The notes under the pieces were generated by a model. It ran no database searches, was not told the origin of the DNA, and saw only the letters and a list, made by a program, of their open reading frames with translations. Shown here one piece after another: positions 34,671 through 47,879 of a stretch of DNA of 64,000 nucleotides (positions are counted from its first letter, which is position 1; each line of letters starts with the position of its first letter). The DNA is from Telopea speciosissima (Eukaryota; Streptophyta; Magnoliopsida; Proteales; Proteaceae). The stretch is taken from positions 38,548,946 through 38,612,945 of the forward strand of contig NC_057926.1 in the NCBI RefSeq assembly GCF_018873765.1, in the 5' to 3' direction. Made by a program: the position numbers and the translations under genes.

Positions 34671-34868
34671 GTTCTAACAAACAAATAAAACAACCTATCC
34701 CTCTAAAATCGTGGAGGGAATAACTAAGCAACACTTAAGTAAATAAAAAGACTGTTTAACCCCTAACATAAGAAAAAACTAAATATAGAAAATAAAGGCT
34801 CCAACGAAAATAAAAAACAGCCAAGTCATGGCTTCGGCTTCGTCTTCCTAGTGCTTGGATCTGCATCA

Positions 34869-37208
34869 GCTGGCAAACTCGACACCTCCTGATTACATGC
34901 TCTACATCCTTGGCCAAGTGAGACCAATAGTACCGATCAGTCACCTTCAAGATGATTTTATCCTTCCCCAAGTGTCCTCCTAAACCTCCTCCATGTAACT
35001 CCCTGATAATATGGTGTCGTAAGGACGAATCGGGAATGCACAGCCGGGTTCCTAAGAACAAATAACCATCATGTAATGAGTACTTAGGGTGTTGTCTACC
35101 CTGCTTCAAATCAGCATATAGGACTTGAAAGTCCTTGTCACTAGCATACTCTTCTCTGATCTGCTCGATACTAAGTGCATGGGCTGAAAAGTGTTTAAGG
35201 TCAGGACTTTTCTACGCAGTGCATCAGCCACTGTATTTTCCTTTCCTGACTTGTATTTAAGGGCAAAGTTGAAATCCAATAAATATGCAACCCATTTAGC
35301 ATGTCTGGTACTGCTGAACTTCTGTGAGTGGAGTTGCTTGAGTGCCTCATGATCAACGTACAGGATGAATTCTTTGCCAATAAGGTAGTGTCTCCAATGC
35401 CGCAAGACCTGAACAATAGCATAAAGCTCTATATCATAAGTAGAGTACCGAGTCTTGGCATCATTGAGTTTCTCACTGTAGAATGCAATAGAATGTCCAT
35501 TCTGTATAAGAACTCCGCCTAAACCAACATGGGAAGCGTCGGTAGCAACTTCGAAAATATGGTCAAAGTTGGGCTGGCGTAGTACTGGAGCTTCAGTCAT
35601 CTTCTTCTTAATCAGCTGGAAGGCTTTGTGAGTTGCTGCTGTCCATGCGAACTGACCTTTGTTCTGCTTGGTGCATTCAGTTATGGGTGCCATGATGGCA
35701 CTGAAATTGCAAATGAATCGCCTGTAAAAGGATGCCAAACCGTGGAAACTCCGTGCTTCAGTGAATAACGTCGGAATAGGCCATTCAATAATACTTCGGA
35801 CCTTTTCCAGATCAGCTTCAACACCCTTTGAAGAGATTATAAAGCCAAGGAAAATAACCTTGAGCAACATGAAGGAGCATTTCTTTAAATTGATAAACAG
35901 TTTCTCTTGCCGGAGCACTCTTAGAACTTGTTTCAGGTGGTCTATATGCTCATCTGGGTGCTTATTGTACATCAAAATATCATCAAAATAAACAACAAGA
36001 AATTTACCGATGAAAGGACGAAGTACCTGTGTCATGACTCTCATTAAGGTGCTAGGTGCATTCATCAGGCCAAAGAGCATAACCTTCCACTCAAACAATC
36101 CATCTTTGGTCTTGAAGGTTGTCTTCCATTCGTCTCCAGGCCGGATACGAATCTGATGGTATCCACTTCGAAGATCGATTTTGGAGAAGATCTTAGAACC
36201 GGACAGCATGTCTAGCATGTCTAGCATGTCATCAAGCCTAGGAATTCGGAACCTGTACTTGAAGGTAATCTTGTTGATAGCTCTGCTGTCCACACACATG
36301 CGCCACGAACCATCCTTCTTTGGTGTCAACAAGGCTGGAACAGCACAAAGGCTTATGCTTTCTTTAATAAACCCCTTCTTGAGAAGCTCTCCAACTTGTT
36401 TATTAAGCTCTTCATGCTCAGAGGGACTCATCCTGTAGGTGGGCAGATTTGGTAACATAGCACCAGGTACCAAATCGATGGCATGTTGAATGTCTCTGAG
36501 TGGAGGTAACTCGTTGGGCAGTTCTTCTGGCACTACATCCGAAAAATCCTGCAATAAATCTTTGATGGGCTATGTAAACTTCATCTCGAATTGGGCAGCA
36601 ACCTCTTGAGTCACCAAGGCAAGAACCAGGCCTGTATCATGGCTGGTTTGTTCAAATTCTCTCTGTGGAACAGCTAACAATTTATTTCCAGTTTCTGCCC
36701 CCTTCTGATTAGTGCGCATTACACGGCATTTTCGTACTTCTGCAGGCAAATTAAGTGGGTACCACTTGATCTCCTCTCCTTTGTGTTGAAATACACACAG
36801 ATTTTTTCATCCTAGGAGAGCAACATCATTGTCATATAGCCATGGTCTTCCTAGTAGAACATCAATCATTCTCATTGGAATGATATCACACCAAATTTCC
36901 TCTGAATACTTTTGGGCTTGTAAGGGAACACAACATCTCTTGTTCACGTCAAGTTTATTCCCATTTAATAAGGAGACTTTGTATGGCATCGGATGCTTTT
37001 CAAATTTCAGATTTGCTTTCTGCACAAGGTCTTCCGACACAAAATTAACGCAGCTACCACTGTCAACAATTATCTGGGCAGTGCGTTCACCTACTCGCAA
37101 GCGAGTACAGAAGATGCAACTACGTCGCCAATCTTCACTTTTAGATTCAGCACTCAATATACGTGCTACTACATGCACACCTCGGGTATCTTCAAGGTCA
37201 TCACCCAA
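34869..37208 (-). mobile_element. Gypsy pol region: protease, reverse transcriptase, RNase H, integrase finger (fossil)
   Basis: Protease is at 36807-37208, reverse transcriptase and RNase H at 35106-36554, and the HHCC finger of integrase at 34869-35109. The domain order is that of Ty3/gypsy. The region is broken. Confidence 0.9.
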
Positions 37209-37265
37209 GTCATCAAAATAAGTAGCCCCATCATCATCATCATCAAGGGGTAATGCATAAATACC

Positions 37266-38555
37266 CTATTCATCAAATTCATCAGGATTCTCTTCTTCCT
37301 TTTCAGCTACATGAATCTGTCTTTGTTTTACTGGACAGTCCTTAGCATAATGTCCCTTTTCATTGCAGTGATAGCATGTGTTTGAATCACTGATTTTCAT
37401 TGGGGCTTTACCCTTGTCCACACGAGAAGAGCTGCTAGTATAGGGGGCTGTCCGTGTAGAACCAGCAGTGGTGTTATTACCTATATTGTAACCATTAGTT
37501 GGCTTGGATGCTGGAAAAGATTTCCTGGTGTCAACAGCAGTGGAACCAAACCGTCTAGTGGTATTCAATAGGTCTTCAGCCTTCAATGCTTTCTCATAGC
37601 AGTCCATGATGTCTAGAACATCCGCAACTCCAATAGCTTTAATGATATCTGATCTCAATCCCAACCGAAATCAAGATAACATCTGAGTAGCACTCTCTCT
37701 GGTGTCAGTACGGGATGACAGAGAATCGAACTTCTGCATGTACTCGGATACAGTCATATTCCCTTGCCGAAGGGAATTGAGCTGATCTTGCAACTGAGCT
37801 TTGTAGTGTCTAGGCAAGTATTTCTCTGTTAGATCATACTTCATATCCTCCCAGTTGGTAGGTTCATTACCTTCACGTTCCAAGTCCCTCTCTGTTTTAC
37901 GCCACCATTCTCGAGCAGAGCCACTTAATTTGGTACGTGCTAATCTCATCTTTTGGTCTTCAGGCAAGTCATACCAGTCAAAATAGTCATCTAAGGCAGT
38001 AAGCCAATCATAGAATTTATGTGGATCACCATGGCCATCATACTCTTTCAACTCTAGTTTGACCTTCTGTGTATCAAACCTCCTGTTATTAGCTTCATCT
38101 CCAGTGAAGTAGGACCTCAAATATTCCTCAAAGTTAGGTCTTCGAGGTGCTTCAGTAGTTCTGTCCTTGTCTTCTTTGTGGTCATCTCTATCATACCTGC
38201 GTCGATCCCTGTAGTCTTTGTCATGTCCAGAATGGTCTCTGTGGTCCCTGTGACGTCTGGGATGACCTCTATGGTTTTCATCCCTTCCCAGAGTTCCATG
38301 TACTTCAGAATGTACTTGGAGTCTATCCTCCTCTACATATAGAGGGTTGCTTGCAAGAGGCACAGCTTGCCTTTGTTCCATGGCTGTCATTCGATCACCA
38401 AGAGCTTGTTGATCTGTGGAAATCTTCTGCAGCATAGTCATGATTGCAGCAAGGGAATTGGGTGGGGGTGGCTGTGTGGGGTACACAGTAGGATTGCCAT
38501 GTCCTTCCATGGCTCTGATACCAATTTGATTTAGCCTGGGTGGAACAAGTCCCAC
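37266..38555 (-). mobile_element. Gypsy gag region (fossil)
   Basis: Two adjacent open stretches encode a Gln/Pro-rich start, a charged Arg/Asp/His-rich section, the retrotransposon gag core (YDWLTALDDYFDWYDLPED) and the CCHC zinc knuckle. It belongs to the element at 27354-39577 and is not intact. Confidence 0.85.
38512..38523 (-). other. Primer-binding site, initiator tRNA-Met type
   Basis: The minus strand reads TGGTATCAGAGC, three bases inside the 5' LTR, complementary to the 3' end of plant initiator tRNA-Met. Confidence 0.9.
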
Positions 38556-39577
38556 TAGGAACCAGGTTGTGTAATAGGGTGGCCGAAAGGGACAGGTTTA
38601 TGTAATTAGGGCAAAAACTAGGGTTAGGAATTAGGGTTTGAGCTAGGGTTTTATTTAGTAATGGTGTGCAGGTTTTTAAGAGTCTATTGGTATAGGTTTT
38701 AATTAGGTTTGAACAAGAAATAAAAATTCAGAAATACTAGGGTTAGGGTTTTGGGTTTTGGGAATGAATGGATTTAGGGTTTCTAGGGGGAATCAGGTCA
38801 AGGGCTTCTGGCCGAGTGTCATAGAGGTAGGGGAGGTGATTCGGTTGAAGTTTGGTGAGGTTTGGCTAGCTGGCTAGAGCTAGACAGACTTTAGGAGCTT
38901 TAGGGTTTAAGGGAAAATTAGGGTTTATAGTAGAATGACTTCAGATTAGGGTTAACAAAAGGAATTCAACAGAACGGATGTAACTTACTGTGTTGTAGGC
39001 TTAACTTGCAGAATTAGAGGCAGCATCTAGAACCTCCTGACATTCACAATGCAAAGAGTCGCAGGAATCACCCACCCTTCACCACCTTGAGTCCACAAGG
39101 ATGCAAGCTCACAGAGGAGCAGAGGCAGCAGCTCGATGGCAGCAATCTCAGATCTGAAAACAAGAATTTTTTTATGCTGAAAAGTAGTGGGGGAGCCTGC
39201 CCACGATCTTACTATTTATAATAAAAAAGAGAGGGCTAAAGGCCTTATAAATTATTCAGACTTGAACTGGGAATCCTAGTTCTAAATCCTAGACTCAATC
39301 CTAATCAGATTAGGACTAGTGATGCCTAATCTGATTCCTAATTACAATTAGCACACTTGTACTCTAACTAGGAGTACAAGTTCCAACAAACAAATAAAAC
39401 AACCTATCCCTCTAAAATCGTGGAGGGAATAACTAAGCAACACTTCAGTAAATAAAAAGACTGTTTTACCCCTAACATAAGAAAAAATTAAGTATAGAAA
39501 ATAAAGGCTCCAACGAAAATAAAGAACAGCCAAGTCATGGCTTCGGCTTCTTCTTCCTAGTGCTTGGATCTGCATCA
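38527..39577 (-). repeat. 5' LTR of the gypsy element (1051 bp, uninterrupted)
   Basis: On the plus strand it runs from TGATTTAGCCTGGG to GGATCTGCATCA, next to the primer-binding site. It serves as the reference that fixes the insertion points in the other LTR. Confidence 0.95.
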
Positions 39578-39582
39578 TTCTG

Positions 39583-42500
39583 TTTGTTATTTTGGTGTTT
39601 GAATCTGGCATAGTAATATGGGGGCTGCATTGTTGAATTTCATCTCTGGATCAAAATACCATTGTTGGCATTTCAATTTCTCTTAAATCAACCTCTACGG
39701 CTAGTTTTTCAAAAGAATCAGTGGATTCTATCCTCAGTTTTTTAAAGCTTGCAATACCTTCAGCTGTTGTGATAGGGCAAGACATTCATTGTACATTTTT
39801 GCATGATTTGTATTCCAATCCCTAATTCCTTTGTCCATTGGTATGTATTGTAATTTTCATAACCTGATTGTACCATCATTTCTAACGGTCTTAACAGTTG
39901 GGGATGTGGTCATTTTAGCTATTGGTTCCCCAATTGGGTTTGCTTCATTGTCCAAAGCTAGAAACCTCAAATCTGCTGATTAGATGGACTCAGGTTCATG
40001 TCTACCCATTTCTTTAGATTTTCCTGACTATGTTGAAAATTGAACTAGCATTTCCTTTGCTTGTCCCCTAGATACTTCATGGTTCCATGATTCTTCATCT
40101 CCTTATTACCATTTTTGTTAGTATATCCTCTTCATCTTCTCCAATAAGATGAACCCAAAATGCAAAATGAGTTTCCTTAACAATATACCTTTTACCCATA
40201 CTTGCTGCATTAAATTCAAAGGAACATTCGTCATGGGAAATGGAACAGAATCAACATTATATTTGTAAAAATTTACAAGAAATTCAGTGTGAATTCTGTT
40301 CCCATATCATGCATTCTATTTATCAATGTTCTATGATAACAAAAACACTTGAAAAGATCCTCTCTGACTCCGAGAATGTGTATTGAGTACAAAATCTACA
40401 GTTGAATTTCTGCTTCACTGCTGCTTCATTGAATCCTTAGGTCATGAAGCAAAGAGCTAAGTTTAGAAACAGTTAATGAAGAAGCAAAAGGAAGTGAGTC
40501 TTGTTATTGGTAGTGAGGAATTTTGTCGTTGATCCACACAACTCACAACCTCAGCTTGGTACTCTATGCTCCCAATCTCCGTAGATAATTAGAGGGCAAT
40601 GAAAAACACTGTTTTTTTTTGGGGTTCAATTAAGTATATGTGAAGATGGTTTAAGCAGAATTGGGAACAGAATCGGCCTCCATGTATTCTAATTCAGCTG
40701 GAATTGGCCTGAACCCTAAAAAGCAAGTACCAATCGGCCGATCCAAAGTGGCCAAATCAGATTCGACCTGAATCAGCGATTCGATTCCAATTCCTCAAAC
40801 CATGTATGTGAAGAAACAGCATGCAAATAAAATTAGTGTAGCTGAGTTGAGGATCAAGATGGAGGACAGACAAAACTAGAAAAGATAGTTAAAGAATGAA
40901 TGCTTTAGAGGTGTTTAGGAGTAGCTCATATACATGATAAACTGAAAGGTCATTTCAGGTGGCAAGGACATGCTCATCAAAAACCTTTGAATGTAGCAAA
41001 TTGCAGGTCTAGAATGACTTTGCTAGAAGCATAAATAGTTCAGCTTCATGAAAGCATATGCATAGCAACAGGGATGATAGAATCATAGACTCTGCCAGTA
41101 ACATTTTTTTCCCATAAATCATTTGAGGAAAAAAGCCAATTAGATAAATAGAACTTGATGAACTGGGAATAACTAAGTCTTCCCTTCCTGCTCCCGTTAA
41201 AGCATTAATTAATGACCAACTAGATAAAAAGGGATCATATAACCCAACCAGAGTACTTATTGCTGTATCTTCAGGAGAAACATTCATATGAGAACCAGTT
41301 CTCTGTGCTCTATGAGAGTTCGACCCTAGAAATGAGCCAGATAAATGGAAAAGAAGAATTTAAGTAATCAATTGCCTCTAAGATAAGAAGTCAAAAGCTA
41401 ACTAAAATAGTAGAGATGAAGCCAACGAGGTAATAAGCTCCTAGATTGATGAAAGCGCTATCCTTCTGCCAAAAGCAACCTCTTGCCATGCCTGAATGTT
41501 AATGATGAAGTTCTTATTGATTAATATGACCATCTACTATAGAATCAATTGCTAAAGATGTTGATAGTAGTAGACTCTTTGAAATTAAGACAAAGCTGCT
41601 AGTACACATTTGATTCTAATCAGTAATTTGGATGCTGCAAGAACTTACACCATCTTTTGCTACTTCCTTTTCATTACTTCAAGTGTATCCCCTAGCTTGC
41701 AAAACAAAGCTCATGATCAAGCCTACAAATATGGCCTCAGTAATGGCCATGGAAACATAAAATGCACTGCTAGTGCAGCTTGAGGAGGTTGGGCACCACA
41801 TTTATTTGAAACTTGTGTGCTGAGAAGGAAATTGTACAATTTAAAGAAAGTCTTATGATATATATCCAGGGACATTGGAGGAGATAAGGGAGACTTAACC
41901 ACCCATCTTGCTCAATGATGTTGCAGCGCCCCCAAGTCCAAATCAGGTCGCCCTTATCATTGCTAATACTACATTTGTTTTTTTTTTAATTTCTGTGGGG
42001 GGTGGGATGGGGAAGGGGATGTTTTTCCCAAAAGGATCTTATTACTCATCTTCTGGATAGCTAGACTTTGGTGAATCACAAAAATTAGGAAAAGAAATTT
42101 GACTTTTAGATATTGTATAAGATTTCAAAAGTTGCTCAGCATGATGAAAGAGCCTTTGAGTAACATCATAGAAATTTTAATGTGCAGATGCTTATCATTG
42201 AGGTGGTATCGTGGATGTTGTTGCTGAACTGGTCCTGACCTTCCAAGTTTTGTTGAAGTTATTTGGGTTACTTTTTCCCAAGCATCATAATATTGTTGGA
42301 TTTTACCACAAAGGGTTAATTTTTTGTGAAGGCAATGTTCCTGTTGTGAGCTTGTACATAATGACTTAGGGTAAGGCTGGAAATTTTCTCGGATCAGGTA
42401 GATGTGAACCCTCAGAATATTTGGTCTCGTCTTTGCCAGGTAATTCGGCTAATCTATCCATAGTTGTCACGGCTTCTAGGAGACCCAAGGTGTTGGAGGG

Positions 42501-43600
42501 GGCTTGGACGTCTAGACGACTAAGTGACGATGCCTTGACATTTATTATCCATTTTTTGCATGAATGATTAGTTTTGGACTTCTCTTCTTTTTTGGTGGTT
42601 GCTGACAGTAGTAATTTTGTAGTTAGGTGCATACTTATGAGAGTCCAAACTGTTTCAGTATTTTAAACGCACACAAACATATGGATATTCTAATGAGATC
42701 TTGTACGATCTATCTCAGGATAAAAAAAAAAAAAGTGAATTTGTGTCATCTCAAACTGCATGAAACCAGCTAATTTCTTTTTAAACCCAGAATAAGTTCT
42801 CTTTAATGATCATTCACTTTAAGTTATCTAGTACTCGGTGCACCATGAGTATCGTTGCTTGGGGCTTTGCATGTTTGTACATCCACACTAAATTTTAATA
42901 TCAAGTTTCTATGTGGAATAACTTCTACATTCACTGATCTTTCCCACTTCTGTCGGCACTATAAACCATCTTAGTTTAGCCATGAGCAGGAGCTTTCGCT
43001 TCCTAGTCTACTCTGGACTTTACATTGTCCTGTGGCCACGCTTGATTTTCCATCAATAACAGTTGGAAAAATAAACTGCAAATTTACTAAGAGAAACAAT
43101 AGTTGCTCTTTGACCTGTCTCCTTACTCCTTAGGTGATCTTTGTGTTTAGAGTAGCATGCTAGGAAAGAGAGGAAAATGGTGGATTCTGAAAACTATGTA
43201 AATCAAGTGTCAGCTGTCAAAGTAGGGAGTGGGTGGGTGGGAGGCTTTCAAATCAGGTATCTAGTTTCGGTATTAATCAATTCAGTCCATCAATCTCAAG
43301 TTCTGTTGACAGTTCAATGCCTATATTTGAGTTCTGTTACAGCATACTTCTACCTTTGATTACTATTTCTGTCAGTTTCTAATTGCTGAACTTACTTGCA
43401 ATTTCCTGTTCACTTTAGTTTCTAAATCTGATCCTTGTTCTATTTGAGTTTGATCTGCTAATTCTTGATCCCTACTTTCTATTGTCTGATAGTCAGTAAA
43501 TCTCGTTACTATTTTAGTGACTTGCTATTTTTTTGTGGTTTCATGATAACTTAAGATCTGACCTTGGGATTGGAAAAGTTTATTGAAATGTTACCCATCC
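39583..43600. other. Intergenic stretch without a recognisable gene
   Basis: No supported coding exon. A short segment at about 42455-42540 (CATAGTTGTCACGGCTTCTA...) belongs to the same repeat family as 49260-49370 (GTTGCCTAATCGCTTAGG). The frame at 41009-41287 shows no family feature. Confidence 0.5.
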
Positions 43601-43622
43601 CTACTAGATCATTTGACAAGAG

Positions 43623-44466
43623 TTGAAGCCAGATCTGATCAATTTTGACCTGCTTGTTGTGGTTGACCGTTTTTCCAAAATGGCCCATTTGATTCCTTGT
43701 CCGAAAACTTTTGATGCTTACCAAATGGCCTCACTATTCTTCAAGGAGGTTGTGAGATTACACGGACTACCTGAGTCTATTATATTTGACAGGGACATCA
43801 AGTTTATGAGCTATTTCTAGAAAACATTTTGGATGAAGACCTAGACCAAGCTATAGTTTTCTACAGCTCATCATCCACAGACGTATGCACAGATAAAGGT
43901 TGTCAACTGCAGTCTAGGCAATTTGCTACCATGTCTAGTTCGTGATTATGAGAAGAGTTGGCCTTATATCCTAGACATCATAGAGTTTGCCTACAAAAGT
44001 TCTGTGAACTAGACAACTGGTCGCACCCCATTCGAGATTGTGCTTGGAATGCAACCCAAGCGACCGATTGACTTTGTTCCTCTTCCGTCTTATGCACACA
44101 CCAGTATCGAGGTGGATGAGTTCTTATGCCACATCACTGAGGTTCATGCAAATGTGAGACGACGGATAGCTGTTACCGCTGATGCCTACAAAGCCTCAGC
44201 TGACCGTCATCAATGTTAGGTGGAATTCAAACCTGGTGATATCGCTCATTGCTTCAGAAAGGGTCCCTCCAGATGCAAATACTAAGCTTCATCCTAGACA
44301 AATGGGTGCTTACAAAGTTCTTAAGCCTGACGGCATGGCAACCAGCAATGTGTTCAACGTGGCAGACTTAACTCTTTATTTAGGCCACCATTTAGACGAG
44401 GACGACACGGAGCATATATATGTTGAGGTTGCCACAATTGACACTGCCAGTCGAAGACGAGATTGA
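43623..44466 (+). mobile_element. Ty3/gypsy integrase fragment (fossil)
   Basis: The translation shows integrase-core words ([30 protein letters not shown]) and further on the C-terminal block KLHPRQMGAYKVL and NVFNVADLTLYL. It lies on the opposite strand to the element at 27354-39577 and has no LTRs nearby. It is broken in several places. Confidence 0.85.
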
Positions 44467-44499
44467 AGAGGTATTGGACTATCGGTACACTGTAACACG

Positions 44500-46840
44500 A
44501 AGTGGCGGTAGCTACTAAGAGGATATTTTCAGCAGTTATTGCTGCTCATTATTGCCAAGTGATGATGTCTTAGATGCCAAATCTGATGCAGTTCTCATGC
44601 ACAGCACTCCTAAACAATGGGTCATATGTAATGTCTTCCTGTGGTGGAAAAAGTTTTAGTGTTCCATATGACTTTTTTCAAAGGTAACCATGTATGTATT
44701 TGTGTGTATTGGTTGTAAACTTGCTATAAACTTAGTTAATATTGAAAATTTATTTTTTGTATGGTTGGGAATGAAATTACGTTGACCTTGCAGGTAATGA
44801 TAACGTTGATGCCTTGTCATCATGGTAAACCATCATAGCATTTCATCGTAACAAGATATCTTATTAGCAATTGGAATGGAGGATTCTCTTTTTGTAGTCA
44901 CAATTTTAGGGTTTAGCTATATACTTTCAAACTACTGGACAAGGCCTTTATTCAAATTATGTACTAAGTAGGAAGTGATGGTGGTTGCTATTCTCAAGTA
45001 AAAAACAAAATTGAAAGGTCACCAGAAGCATGTAATTGGCCTAGCTATTTCAACCAGCATTCACAAACTGGTTTCTTCAGGTCCTGATTCTTACATAAGT
45101 TTCCTCGTGGGCTGCCTGCTAAGGTCTTAAGGTATTATTATTCTCTCATATGAATATCATTCTGTGCTGTCATCTGAAAATGATTTTTTCTCTGCTGCTT
45201 GAAAATTCTATCATACATTTTCCCCCTTTTTCATTTTCTATGCTTTCCTTTTCTTCTTAATTTTCTCCCACTTGCTTACAAGCTAAACTGCCTTGTTATT
45301 GAGTGGTACCAAGCATTCATGTAAATGCTCAAATATATTTTCATTTAGTGATTCTAGGCTAAGAATCACCATGTATATCCTGCTTGATATGAAATTTGGA
45401 CACCCCTGCAGATAACATGAAAATCTAAAGTACAGTAAGCCCTCCCCCCTTGTTTAGTTCTGCCTGGGTTAATCTCTCGCAACATACGCTATACATTTAT
45501 AAGTACATTTTTATGTATGTAGAATATATTTATACAATATGAGCATTTGTCCAGTTCCTGAAGTAATATATGTTTGTAACAAAAAACAGAATGGTTACAA
45601 TAGAAAATAAAAAAAGAGAGAGGTGCAGGACAGACTTGAAACACCTCTCTAGAATATGGTTGACTACTTGTTCATGATTTTCACTTCTCTCCATGTGAGG
45701 ATCAACTTATCTTTCTTTGTGATGTTGTTTTTCATTCCCACTCCCTTTGCAATGGATGGGGCTTTATTGCTTTGTTTCAGTTACAATTTCATTTTGTTAT
45801 TGTGGGTTATAGTTTTATAGGGACTATGCTGGCACCAAAGGCCAGAGGCATCATATGCATGGTTTGTTCCATGCAGTGCCAATATGATTCAAACAAATAG
45901 AAGTTTGGATTGACAGTGATGTTTTAGTTTTATGTTCACGGAAGGAAATCAAGCTGCCAGATTGTGTGGCCCCTGCACCTTGATATAGGAGCACGTGAAA
46001 TTACTGCCCACCCTTTGTGAAATAAAATATCTCATCCATGTTGATGCCCTTATGCGCATTCTCATTGATGATCTTTTGCCCTAGTATCAAATGGAAAATT
46101 TACTTTATTTTTTTTAAACCTTGCTTCTTTCCTCTTCTAAATTCTTTTTCAATTGAATGTTTTGAACAGCATTGCTTAGGGAAGCTTTCCAAGGGAGATC
46201 CAAATCTGCCGCATTGCAGCTTACTCGAGAGTGGCACCTAAGTTCTGTGGATATGAAACCTAGTTCACACAACATAAGGATCCTCCCACATGGTAGATAA
46301 GTCGTATAAACGGAAAAGGATCCTGTCCAGCCGTGGCGGGGGAAAAACAGGGGTGGGGTGGTCATTTCACATTTGGGGCTCGACAGAAGCCAGATCCCAT
46401 ATAAACTCCTAAAAAGATGGGTCATTTTTTTTTTTTTTTTTCGGGTGAAAAAAGTTTAAATTGTCATTGTGCAAAGAATGTCTAATATGGTCTATAGTTG
46501 AATTGGACCACCAAAAGGGGATTAACATTGAATATGCATTTGGGGTTGAACACAAACTTGGCATGTAGCCATTCAGGTGATAACTTATACATCTCAAGTT
46601 CAAAACAATCAAAATCTAGGGCATCACAAGCCACTTTGGTAGTTAAATTAAAGATAACGAAAAAGGATAAATAGAAGGACATATTGCCTCTATTGTGAGA
46701 AAAGAGAGATAGATGCGGTTACTGTGGGATGAGAGAGATAGACACAGCAAGGCATTAGCATTCTTCTCTCAATAAATGGATGACTGAAAATGTAAGGGAA
46801 AGATGTAAACAAATACGGAGGTAAATGGAATCGTTATCGT
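44500..46840. other. Intergenic stretch without a recognisable gene
   Basis: AT-rich, with a weak hairpin-like segment near 46240-46400 and short low-complexity tracts. No gene feature seen. Confidence 0.5.
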
Positions 46841-46991
46841 CTACGGTTCCCTGACCAGTGCGGTTCCCTAGTGCCTCTCACAAGAGGGGGTGGGACCCAT
46901 TCGGGGCACCTAACCAAACACTTTTCCAAGGTGGGGTCCACCCTCCTCTTGTGAGAGGGACTAGGGAACCGCACCGGTCAGTGAACCGCAG
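46841..46991. mobile_element. Hairpin (MITE-like) element
   Basis: Long arms CGGTTCCCTGACCAGTGCGG and CCGCACCGGTCAGTGAACCG pair. Inner arms TAGTGCCTCTCACAAGAGGG and CCTCTTGTGAGAGGGACTA extend the fold to more than 50 bp per side. Confidence 0.7.
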
Positions 46992-47139
46992 AAGAAAAAA
47001 ATTTGAGGTAAATGGTTGAGTTCTATTGTGAAATTCAACAAGTAAATTTAGATTCTTGTCTTTCCTATTTAGCTTTTACCCGAAAAAAAAAAAAGTCTTT
47101 CTTATTTTCTATGGGGATCCAGATCTTCTATGGCGTGGG

Positions 47140-47212
47140 CCGCGTGTAATGACCGCCTTACCTTTGCCAGAGTTCCTTGCCCAAGTGGGGGTAAGGCGGT
47201 CATTATGCACGG
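47140..47212. mobile_element. Hairpin (MITE-like) element
   Basis: GTGTAATGACCGCCTTACC pairs with GGTAAGGCGGTCATTATGCAC with a loop of about 30 bases. Confidence 0.6.
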
Positions 47213-47589
47213 TCCTGTATCTACACAGCACAGGCAGGACAGGGCAGCGCGTCGTAGAGGATCTGTTTCGTTTCTATGGGGGGTGGACGTCTCCACATGT
47301 GGAGTGGGATTCAAACCCTCGTCTCCCTTTCATAATTTTCAAAGCATCACCTAGGCACCAAGTGGATTTTAGGGTCCAGGCAAGTCGTTGCCTTAGTGGA
47401 GAAAAGAACGCTATCGGTTTGTGTGGCTCCTGCACCTAGACATAGAAGTGCATAAAAGTACTGCGCCACCTCATTGAAAGGCAAAAATCCTGATCAAAGT
47501 GATGCTTAACATGTGCACTCCCATTGGAGAGCGTGTTTAGGCTTTTGAGGGAGGCAGTGATCTCTCGCTATTAATTTCGATCACACCAG

Positions 47590-47700
47590 ACACACAGCTC
47601 CTATGCCGTGACATAAGGGTGTGTGAAATGACCGCTGCACCTGGGGGTGTGGCAGTCATTTCATGTGCCCTTATGTCAGGGTACAGAGGTGGCGTGTCAG
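47590..47700. mobile_element. Hairpin (MITE-like) element just upstream of the THO7 gene
   Basis: TGACATAAGGGTGTGTGAAA...CCGCTGCACC pairs with GGTGTGGCAG...TTTCATGTGCCCTTATGTCA. Confidence 0.65.
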
Positions 47701-47879
47701 GCGCGACCGGATTTGTTCGTACGCTGTGTCACGTTGAATCACTTAAAATCAAAATAATAAAAAATAAATGTCGAGTTTTATTACATTCTTCCATATTCTA
47801 TGGGTTTGTGTATATAAATTTTGTATACCAAGATACATTGAATCACTTAAACCAAACAAAATTGAAAGACCAGACAATG

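Larger units (their letters stand above)
27354..34868 (-). repeat. 3' LTR of the gypsy element, split by two DNA transposons
   Basis: The LTR runs TGATGTAGCCTAGG...GGATCTGCATCA with insertions at 27730-33426 (plus TTA) and 33915-34670 (plus GTTCTAAC). 7515 bp minus 5700 and 764 leaves 1051 bp, identical in length to the other LTR. Confidence 0.95.
27354..39577 (-). mobile_element. Ty3/gypsy LTR retrotransposon (fossil) with nested insertions
   Basis: Both LTRs, a primer-binding site and internal domains lie on the minus strand, and the target duplication TTCTG is at 27349-27353 and 39578-39582. Domains in coding order: gag with a CCHC knuckle (CYHCNEKGHYAKDC), retropepsin (IVDSGSCVNFVS), reverse transcriptase (YFDDILMY), RNase H ([12 protein letters not shown]) and the zinc-finger part of integrase (HLGKDKI...CRVCQ). 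No integrase catalytic core was seen. The element is broken, with roughly five breaks. Total span is 12.2 kb, of which about 6.5 kb is later insertions. By eye the LTRs differ at about 42 of 1051 positions (about 4 percent), suggesting insertion one to several million years ago depending on the rate used. Confidence 0.95.

Noticed and set aside
43623-44466. Missing downstream part of the gypsy element at 27354-39577
   Set aside because: It is on the opposite strand, 4 kb outside the target duplication, and has its own surroundings; it is a separate relic.
47056-47439. 127-codon plus-strand frame
   Set aside because: It spans a hairpin element and reads in several frames equally well; no family features.
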